This document shows, piece after piece, positions 57,994 to 64,000 of a stretch of 64,000 bases of DNA. The stretch is taken from positions 62,001 to 126,000 of the forward strand of contig NZ_JAQFWP010000012.1 of NCBI RefSeq assembly GCF_027706745.1, in the 5' to 3' direction. The position numbers were made by a program, and so were the translations under genes. Source of the DNA: Nocardiopsis suaedae. GTDB lineage: Bacteria > Actinomycetota > Actinomycetes > Streptosporangiales > Streptosporangiaceae. Positions within the stretch are counted from its first letter, which is position 1. The number at the start of each line of letters is the position of its first letter. The notes beneath the pieces are model-generated. The model did not search any database. It was given only the letters and a program-made list of their open reading frames with translations, and was not told where the DNA came from.

Positions 57994-60459
57994 TCATGCG
58001 AACGGCTGCGGATCGGGGTTGAGCGAGTCCTCGCCCCCCGCCGCGAACCCCATCGCCGTCGGCGCCGTGTACAGGCGCTCGGTGGCCAGGTAGCGCTCCG
58101 CGTGCACGAACGACAGCGGCACCGCCTCCGGTACGACGACCTTGACCGCGTGCATCCCGACCTGGCGGGCCTCGTCGGTGGTGATGTCCACGGCCAGGGC
58201 CTCCGCGCCGGCGGCCGCCACCCGGTCGACGGCCGCGGCCAGCGGATCGTCCTCGGGGGCGGGCCGGGGCAGCGCCTCCAGCGGGCGGGTGCCGCGCCCG
58301 GACTCCAGGAGGAACCCGAAGGCCCCGCGGCGGGACGGCGCGGCGTTGTACAGGGCGGAGCCGACGACGCTGACCTTGCCGGGGTCGGGCCGCTCCACCG
58401 GGTTCTCGGCGGCGAACCCGCGAAGGGCGACCCGGAGCGCGGCCAGTTCCCGGTGGAGCTTGGCGAGCGCGTTGCGGGGATCCATGTCGCAGGTGGCGCA
58501 CACGATCTGGCCGAGGACGGGGTCGCTGTCGGAGAGCTGCACGCCGTAGACGACGGGGATGCCGAAATCGGTGGTGGCGTCGAAGAGCCGCACCGTCAGC
58601 CCTGTGGAGGAGCCGCGGTCGTGGTAGGCGCGCGCGGCGGGGTCCAGCCGGGCGGGGTCGACCGACAGCTCGGGCAGGCTCAGGCGCTGCAGCCACACCA
58701 GGGCGATCGCGTCCCGCTCGACGACCTCCAAGAGCCCGTTGAGCACGGCCGACCGGGGGTCGGAGTGCACGGCCGCCCCGGTGGTCACGCTCTTCATGAA
58801 CCGCTCCGAGCGCGACCGCTCGGGCATGTGCATGTAGACGGCCGCGGCCGGGACGAGGACCTCGCACCTGCGGGTGAGGGACCAGCCGCGGACCCAGCGG
58901 ATGGGCAGGGCGGGATCATAGGGCACCACACCGCACTCCGGCCGGGCCGCCTCCCGCTCCGAGCACCGGGGCCAGCGGGAGGGCGAGGCGAACTCCTCCC
59001 CCTGCCGTTCCAGCTCCTTCTCGGAGGCGACGACCAGGGCGTCCTCATCCCAGGCGCAGGTGGAGTAGCGCTCAAGGGACTCGGCGATCGCCACCGCCCG
59101 CGCGCGCTCCGCCGTGAGTGCGCCGCCGACGCCGTTCATGTTCCCCATGTCGGCCCCGTGGCTCCACCCGCGGAGGTTCCGCAGTGCCTTGGACGGGTCG
59201 CCGAGGGACGCGGCGTGCAGCTCGAAGCGCGGTTCGCCATCGGCCACGGGGAGCGGGGCGGTTCTGGAGACCAGGCCGTACGGGGACAGCAGCGCCTTGA
59301 TCCGCCGGAGCCCCTCGGGGGTGTGCTCGGTGTATCCGCCGTGCGCTGCGCCCTCGGAGCCCTCAGCGCCCTCAAGGGGTACGCCCCTCCGGGCGGCGAA
59401 CGCGTCCGCCACGGAACCGAGGACCTCTTGCAGATCACGGGCCGACCTTCCCGCCACCTCCTCGTTGGCCCGCGCGAGCAGGTAGCAGAACAGGTAGCGC
59501 TCGATCAGGCCGAAGCCCAGTGTGTGCAGGGCGCTGTAGAGCATGCTCGCCTGGAGGCGGAAGGCGAGGAAGTCGGGGTTGCGGTGCATGAGGTCCTGGA
59601 AGGACGCCGAGTCCTGGCCGAAGGCGTGGAAGCCCGTCGGGGCGAGCGGGACGTCGCGGTCCCGGTTGACGTCCTCAAGGGTCTGCGCGGTGCTGACGAT
59701 CCGGCCGGCTCGGAACTCGCCCCGGAGCCGGGGCGTGGTCTCCGCGACGGCGGCGGCCCACGCCCCGACCGCGTCCTCGGCGCCGGGGACGGGCGGCCCG
59801 GCCTCCGCCGCGGAGGGCGCACGAGCGGCCGCACGTGCGCACTCGCGCGCGTAGCCGCCGAAGGCCGCGTAGTACGCCGCGTACCGGCGCTCCAGGGCGT
59901 CGCGGTCCTTGGCGCGCGCGGCGATGCCCTCGTAGTGCGAACGGAAGCTCAGCAGCCGGGCGGAGACGAGGTCGCCGAAGGCGAAGCCCTCCAGCCCTGT
60001 CTGTTCGGAGCGGAGCAGGGCGGCCCTCTGGTGCTCGGCCATCAGCCGCAGGGCGAGGCGGTAGGAGTGCTCGACGCCTTCGCGCGCGGAGGCCGCGAGG
60101 CGGCCCAGCAGCGGTGCCGCCTCCTCGAAGAGCCCTGCGGAGACCGCGCCGAACGAGGAGCCGTCGAACCCGGCGTTCCACAGCGGCGACGGCGCCCCGT
60201 CCGCCGGGATCTCCCGGACCTCCGGCTCGAAGCCGTGCCGCTCGGCCGCCTCGCGGACCGCGCCGGGGTCGGCGCGCGCGGGGTCCAGGACCAGCCGCGC
60301 GCACTCGCCGCCGTCCGCCCGCTCCCATGTCCGCACGACGTGGGAGCGGCCGCCCGCGAGCGGCGGCTCACCGCCGAACACGTCCGCGACCACGGCCCGG
60401 TACCGGTCCGCGACGGACGCGTCGTAGGCGGGGAGGGGGACGGTCACCAGCACAGGCAC
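57994..60459 (-). CDS. YcaO-type cyclodehydratase with a large N-terminal domain of unknown function (second set)
   Basis: From the GTG at 60459 (GAGGAG upstream; the frame's earlier ATG has no site) the protein is 821 aa. Residues 1 to about 380 are an all-helix-looking region with LRGEFRAGRIVSTAQTLEDVNRDRD, FQDLMHRNPDFLAFRLQASMLYSALHTLGFGLIERYLFCYLLARANEEV; I do not recognise it. Residues 383-821 are YcaO, with MGNMNGVGGALTAERARAVAIAESLERYS, SAVLNGLLEVVERDAIALVWL and the tail NPDPQPFA, an exact PxPxP motif typical of azoline-forming YcaOs. It heads the leftward operon and has a probable promoter at 60563-60591. Confidence 0.83.
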   Translation of the reverse strand: MPVLVTVPLPAYDASVADRYRAVVADVFGGEPPLAGGRSHVVRTWERADGGECARLVLDPARADPGAVREAAERHGFEPEVREIPADGAPSPLWNAGFDGSSFGAVSAGLFEEAAPLLGRLAASAREGVEHSYRLALRLMAEHQRAALLRSEQTGLEGFAFGDLVSARLLSFRSHYEGIAARAKDRDALERRYAAYYAAFGGYARECARAAARAPSAAEAGPPVPGAEDAVGAWAAAVAETTPRLRGEFRAGRIVSTAQTLEDVNRDRDVPLAPTGFHAFGQDSASFQDLMHRNPDFLAFRLQASMLYSALHTLGFGLIERYLFCYLLARANEEVAGRSARDLQEVLGSVADAFAARRGVPLEGAEGSEGAAHGGYTEHTPEGLRRIKALLSPYGLVSRTAPLPVADGEPRFELHAASLGDPSKALRNLRGWSHGADMGNMNGVGGALTAERARAVAIAESLERYSTCAWDEDALVVASEKELERQGEEFASPSRWPRCSEREAARPECGVVPYDPALPIRWVRGWSLTRRCEVLVPAAAVYMHMPERSRSERFMKSVTTGAAVHSDPRSAVLNGLLEVVERDAIALVWLQRLSLPELSVDPARLDPAARAYHDRGSSTGLTVRLFDATTDFGIPVVYGVQLSDSDPVLGQIVCATCDMDPRNALAKLHRELAALRVALRGFAAENPVERPDPGKVSVVGSALYNAAPSRRGAFGFLLESGRGTRPLEALPRPAPEDDPLAAAVDRVAAAGAEALAVDITTDEARQVGMHAVKVVVPEAVPLSFVHAERYLATERLYTAPTAMGFAAGGEDSLNPDPQPFA

Positions 60460-60771
60460 GGGCGGCTCCTCTGATCGGGGGCGGGCAGGGCGGCCGGGCG
60501 CCGGAACCGCCGGTCGGCGGATTCCCCTTCCGCCGACCCTTTCCCGGCCTCGGGCGCAACGGACGCTACCACTCCCCCAATGGCGCGGCCAGAAATTCCG
60601 AAACGCCCTCCCATTAACCGGGAAACGGCTGGTCACCGATCTGGATTAAAGGACGGATAAATACGAGGGAGCCCTACCGCGCTTTCAGGTCCCCCTCCCG
60701 GCCTGCGATTTCGGGCCCACCCTTTCGAGCCTTCAGTCCTGAATGGCGCCCGGCACTGGCCGGAACCGGCC
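60460..60771. other. 312-bp region between the YcaO operon and the alcohol-dehydrogenase-like gene
   Basis: No gene was found; I looked for a short Ser/Thr/Cys-rich precursor peptide in the six frames by eye and saw none. It contains an AT-rich patch (60600-60665) and the predicted operon promoter. The two flanking genes read in the same direction. Confidence 0.45.
60563..60591 (-). promoter_or_regulatory. Predicted promoter of the azole operon
   Basis: On the minus strand TGGCCG (60586-60591) and TAGCGT (60563-60568, within TGGTAGCGT) are 17 bases apart. The -10 is good, the -35 weak. It would start a message about 100 bases before the YcaO GTG at 60459. Confidence 0.45.
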
Positions 60772-61956
60772 TCATTTCCGCACGGCCGCTCCGGCGCCGC
60801 CGGATCCGGCCCTGTCGAGCCCGGTGAACACCCGGCGGACCTCCTGCCCGCCGATGCCCGCCTCCGCCAGGCCCTCCCCCCAGTCGCCGAGCACGGCCGC
60901 GGTCAGCCCGTCGGCGTCCGGGAGCGCGGGGCCGCCCGCCGCCGGGGCGTCGCCGACGGCGGCGTCCCCCCAGGCCGTCAGGGCCTCCGTGAGCCCGGGG
61001 GCGCCGAGGGCGGCGGCCCGCGCGTCGAGCCCGGCCAGCGCCTCGGCGCCCGGCAGCCCGCCCTCGCGCACCAGCCGCACCCACAGCGGCAGCAGCAGCC
61101 CGAGCGCCTGCCGCTTGGTGAACCCGTGGTTGTTCAGCTCGGTGACCAGGTACCACAGCCAGTACGAGTACGGGCTCCGGCCGAGCTGGTGCAGGGTGAG
61201 CACGCTGGTCGCGGTGGTCATGGCCAGGTCGTGCCGGGCCCGCGGGCCGCCGGGGTCCGCGCGCAGCCGCCCGACGGCCTCCAGCACCGCCGCCGCCTGC
61301 GCCGCGGCCAGGGCGTCGGCGACGGCGAAGGGGCTGCGCTCCGAGGCCGCGGGGACCACCAGGCGGGCGAGCGTCTCCAGCGCGCCGCCCATCAGCACGT
61401 CCCACGGCACCGCGCGGAAGAGGTCGGGGTGGACGATCGCGGCCTGCGGATACATCCCCCAGTGGAAGACGAGCCGGCGCCGGCCGCCGTAGTCGACCAC
61501 GGCCTTGCCGTTCAGCTCGCTGCCGGTGCCCACGGTGGTCGGGACCGCGACGACGGGCACGTGCGGCGGCTCCCAGGCGGTGGGGAAGACCAGGCCGCCG
61601 GAGGGGTCGCGCTCCCAGGCGTCCGGATAGCGCATGCAGTGCGCGGCCGCCTTGGCGAAGTCGAGGGTGGACCCGCCGCCGACCGCGACGACCGCGGCCG
61701 CCCCCGCCGCGCTCCACTCCCGGGCGGCGCCCCGGACCTCCCCGACCGTGGGCGTCCGGGCCGGGCGGTCCCACCGCATCCGCTCGGGGACCTGCGCGTA
61801 CACCGCCCGCAGCGGCTCCTCGGCCGCCACCGGGACCGGGTCGAACACGAAGAGCACCGGCCGCGGCAGCGTGACCAGCTCCTCCTTGAGCTGCCGGGGG
61901 AAGTCCTCCCCGCCGCGCAGGCGCGTCCCGGACATCCAGTGGACCCTGTCGTACAT
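60772..61956 (-). CDS. Degenerate iron-containing alcohol dehydrogenase family protein
   Basis: The 394-aa protein (ATG 61956, GGGAGGA upstream) keeps the Fe-ADH/dehydroquinate-synthase nucleotide region: AVVAVGGGSTLDFAKAAAHCMRYPDAW near residue 90 and VPVVAVPTTVGTGSELNGKAVVDY. The metal-binding helix, usually DALTHAIEAYVS, reads GALETLARLVVP, so the Asp and first His are missing; of the later histidines only the one in NNHGFTKRQALG is clear. It may have lost iron or bind its substrate differently. Position between the YcaO operon and the divergent dehydratase suggests a tailoring role, for example at the peptide C-terminus; this is not proven. Confidence 0.75.
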   Translation of the reverse strand: MYDRVHWMSGTRLRGGEDFPRQLKEELVTLPRPVLFVFDPVPVAAEEPLRAVYAQVPERMRWDRPARTPTVGEVRGAAREWSAAGAAAVVAVGGGSTLDFAKAAAHCMRYPDAWERDPSGGLVFPTAWEPPHVPVVAVPTTVGTGSELNGKAVVDYGGRRRLVFHWGMYPQAAIVHPDLFRAVPWDVLMGGALETLARLVVPAASERSPFAVADALAAAQAAAVLEAVGRLRADPGGPRARHDLAMTTATSVLTLHQLGRSPYSYWLWYLVTELNNHGFTKRQALGLLLPLWVRLVREGGLPGAEALAGLDARAAALGAPGLTEALTAWGDAAVGDAPAAGGPALPDADGLTAAVLGDWGEGLAEAGIGGQEVRRVFTGLDRAGSGGAGAAVRK

Positions 61957-62120
61957 GCGCGTCCTCCCTAGACGGTCGCCGCGTTCGTTCAATTCACAAT
62001 CAAAATATGAAGGCGCGACTCGGGGCATTCACACCGTCCGCCCCTGTTCCCGCGAACTCTACGCGAGCTCTCCGCGCGCGCGAGGCGGGGCCGGAAATGG
62101 CCACGAGAAACACGTGAACA

Positions 62121-62150
62121 TTGCCGGGCCCGCACATCCGTGGCTACACT
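62121..62150 (+). promoter_or_regulatory. Predicted promoter of the LanB-type dehydratase gene
   Basis: TTGCCG (62121-62126) and TACACT (62145-62150) are 18 bases apart; a start near 62157 leaves a leader of about 66 bases. The 266-bp divergent region also holds AT-rich sequence at 61985-62010 for the opposite gene and two near-repeats of CGCGARCTCT (62053 and 62064). Confidence 0.6.
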
Positions 62151-62222
62151 CGCGCCAGCGGCGGCCCGAGGAACCATTACCGGGGGGACCGTGGAGGGCC
62201 GCGCATCGATGGGGGGCTTTCG

Positions 62223-64000
62223 ATGAATGTGAATGTCAGCCCGTACGTCCTCTACCGGAGGAACCGGCTGCCATTCTCCGAACTGGCCGGCGTCGGCATT
62301 CCCGGCACCTGGGCGGGCGTCGACGAGGCGGACGCGCTGCGCGCCGAGGCCGCCCGGCTCGCCGAAGGGCTGTCGGAGCGGTTGGGCGCGGCGGTCCCCC
62401 TGGCCGAGGGCCGGGTGCGCACCGAACTGGTCAAGCTGAGGCGCGACGTGCACAACGGGCGGCTCGACGGAGCGGCCGACCGCCTGCGGTACCTCGACGA
62501 GCGGCTCGACGGCCTCCTGGACGGGTCCGTCCTGCGGACCCTCCGGGAGTGGTCGGAGCTCGGCGAGCGCGCGCGAAGGCGCGACCGGGAGGCGCTCGAA
62601 GCGTTCGACGCCGAGAAGGACACCGCCGCCAAGGTCCTCGCCGCCCTGTTCGAACACGACTCCATCGCCAAGAGCATCCAGCTCTCGGGGCGCCGGCTCT
62701 ACCAAGAGCTGTGCGGATTCGCCGCTCAGGGGGCCGGGGCCTACAAGCCGAGCAAGGCCCGGAAGCTCGAGTCGACGCTGGTCAACTTCGCCTACCGGGC
62801 GAGCGTCAAGCCCTCGCCGTTCGGGCGCTTCACCGAGGTGGGCGCCTTCCCCGCCGACCTGCCCGCGCGCGCCGGGCCGGGGCCACAGGAGCCCCCGGAG
62901 CCGTCGGAGCCATCGGTGGCCACGCTGAGCCGGTTCCTGCTGAACTGGGTCGTCAGCGCCTTGGCGCAGGTGCCGGGAGGGCTGGAGCTGGGCGTGTTCC
63001 TGCTCAACTCCACCGTGCAGGAGGACGAGGGCGCGGTCAGGTTCATCGGGACGGCCGCGGACGCCTCGGGGGTCGCCCGCGCGGGCGACCAGGTGGTGCG
63101 GATCAAGCGCGACCGCGTCGTGGCACGCCTGATGGAACTCCTGGGCGACGGGCCGGTCCCCGGCGGCGACGTGCTGCGGGAGCTCGCCGCGGTCGCCGGT
63201 TCCGAGGCCATGGCGCGGCGGATCACCGCGGCCCTGATGCGCACCGGCATGCTGTTCTTCCGGGTCCCCATCGACGACCAGGACCCGGACTACTCCCGCC
63301 TGCTCAGCGACCTCCTCGACCAGGGGACCACCGACCAGACCAAGGCGGTGGCGCAGGCGTACGCCGCGCTCACGGAAGCCGAGTCCCGGTTCCCCGGCGC
63401 CTCCGCCGGCGAACGCGACGGGCTCCTGCGGTCGGCGTACGACGCGATCGCCCGCATCTCGGAGCTGTGCGGGGCACCGACACCCCCGGACGCCCTCATG
63501 CGTGCGCCGGTGTACGAGGACGTCCCGACGCGCGCGCTGCCACAGGTCTGGGACCCGGACTCCGTATCCCGGAACCTCGACGCCCTTGACAGCCTGTGGC
63601 GGTTCTCCTCGCTGCTCGACGTCGGCCAGACGAAGCGGCTCGGGCTCTATTCGTTCGCGGTGCGCCGCTTCGGCGACCGCGAAGACGTCCCCTTCCTGGA
63701 CTTCTGCGCCGCCTTCGCCCAGCTCTCCGAGCGGGAGCAGTGGGGCGTGCTCACCGGACGCGGCTCCGAAGCCGCGGACCGCTACGCCGGGCAGCGCGAC
63801 GGCGCCCTCCGGGACCTGCGCGCACGGATGGCCTCCGAGGACGGGGTGGCCCACCTGGACCCCGCCGATGTGCGGGCCGCCTGCGACCGGGTGGAGGACG
63901 CCGCCGATCCGCGGTCGGTCACCTTCCGCCTGCAGTTCGCCGCCGACCCCGGCGGCGGCCGGCCGCGGCCGGTGGTCAACGGCGTGTTCACCGGGTACGG
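62223..64000 (+). CDS. LanB-type dehydratase, glutamylation domain (partial, runs off the window)
   Basis: The frame from ATG 62223 is open to the last base (592 codons and 2 bases seen) and has no stop. It contains the LanB/Ser-Thr dehydratase N-terminal signatures: NVSPYVLYRRNRLPF at the start, then KARKLESTLVNFAYRASVKPSPFGRFTEVGAF near residue 180-210, the usual RxSxKxSPFGxFT block. Such proteins use glutamyl-tRNA to glutamylate Ser/Thr of the precursor, before an elimination step usually done by a separate protein in thiopeptide clusters. It is divergent from the alcohol-dehydrogenase-like gene and probably leads the rightward half of the cluster. Confidence 0.85.
   Translation, partial: MNVNVSPYVLYRRNRLPFSELAGVGIPGTWAGVDEADALRAEAARLAEGLSERLGAAVPLAEGRVRTELVKLRRDVHNGRLDGAADRLRYLDERLDGLLDGSVLRTLREWSELGERARRRDREALEAFDAEKDTAAKVLAALFEHDSIAKSIQLSGRRLYQELCGFAAQGAGAYKPSKARKLESTLVNFAYRASVKPSPFGRFTEVGAFPADLPARAGPGPQEPPEPSEPSVATLSRFLLNWVVSALAQVPGGLELGVFLLNSTVQEDEGAVRFIGTAADASGVARAGDQVVRIKRDRVVARLMELLGDGPVPGGDVLRELAAVAGSEAMARRITAALMRTGMLFFRVPIDDQDPDYSRLLSDLLDQGTTDQTKAVAQAYAALTEAESRFPGASAGERDGLLRSAYDAIARISELCGAPTPPDALMRAPVYEDVPTRALPQVWDPDSVSRNLDALDSLWRFSSLLDVGQTKRLGLYSFAVRRFGDREDVPFLDFCAAFAQLSEREQWGVLTGRGSEAADRYAGQRDGALRDLRARMASEDGVAHLDPADVRAACDRVEDAADPRSVTFRLQFAADPGGGRPRPVVNGVFTGY

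Noticed and set aside
60460-62222. Possible thiopeptide precursor peptide in the two intergenic regions
   Set aside because: No short frame with an acidic leader followed by a Ser/Thr/Cys-rich core was seen by eye; it is more likely to the right of 64,000.

Overview
The window is very GC-rich, with genes on both strands, many GTG starts and long antisense open frames that mirror real genes. Gene content (BldC, Lsr2, SARP/AfsR, WhiJ-like XRE-DUF5753 locus, a chaplin, ResBC cytochrome c maturation, menaquinone genes) indicates a filamentous actinomycete. The set fits Nocardiopsidaceae (Nocardiopsis or a close relative) best; that genus call is inference from memory of gene orders.

Layout. 1-5.6 kb: nuoD-C-B-A (continuing past the left edge), a geranylgeranyl-reductase-family gene with a perfect Rex operator upstream, and menG, i.e. 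menaquinone and complex I. 5.7-9.2 kb: a secreted propeller-like protein, DUF4229 protein, BldC-type regulator, PLDc_N protein and a divergent LysE/LysR pair. 10.1-14.3 kb: cytochrome c maturation operon resA-ccdA-resB-ccsB. 14.6-18.1 kb: excisionase-type HTH, putative phosphatase, AcuC deacetylase and proC. 18.2-24.5 kb: a 1065-aa SARP/AfsR regulator, an old-yellow-enzyme reductase, a sugar-phosphate-isomerase-like protein and a methyltransferase. 24.6-30.9 kb: secreted protein, radA, anchored protein, mutY and a three-gene XRE-DUF5753/DUF6879/small-protein locus. 31-41.9 kb: clpC, lsr2, a PHP-UvrD fusion helicase behind a LexA (SOS) box, an ArgA-type acetyltransferase, a LuxR-HTH regulator and lysS. 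42-47.3 kb: coaX, a fused nadB-nadC, panC and a DUF2520 gene (NAD and CoA precursor synthesis). 47.5-50.4 kb: a chaplin-like secreted protein and a YdbT/YdbS bacterial-PH pair.

50.5-64 kb (right edge) is the notable region: the left part of a thiopeptide-type RiPP biosynthetic cluster. A tight leftward operon encodes a YcaO with a long unknown N-terminus, a small E1-like protein, an E1-SagB fusion, a separate SagB dehydrogenase, a full ocin-ThiF partner and a second YcaO, followed by a close homologue of the thiostrepton-resistance 23S rRNA methyltransferase Tsr. A degenerate iron-alcohol-dehydrogenase gene lies just upstream, and divergent from it a LanB-type dehydratase gene runs off the window end. 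Together these would install azolines, oxidise them to azoles, dehydrate Ser/Thr and protect the ribosome at A1067, so the predicted product is a thiopeptide acting on the L11/23S rRNA site. The precursor peptide, elimination enzyme and pyridine synthase are not in the window and are expected beyond 64,000.

No tRNA, rRNA, CRISPR array, insertion sequence or phage gene was recognised. Start sites were chosen by ribosome-binding site, translational coupling or family length; where they differ from the longest frame the entry says so.
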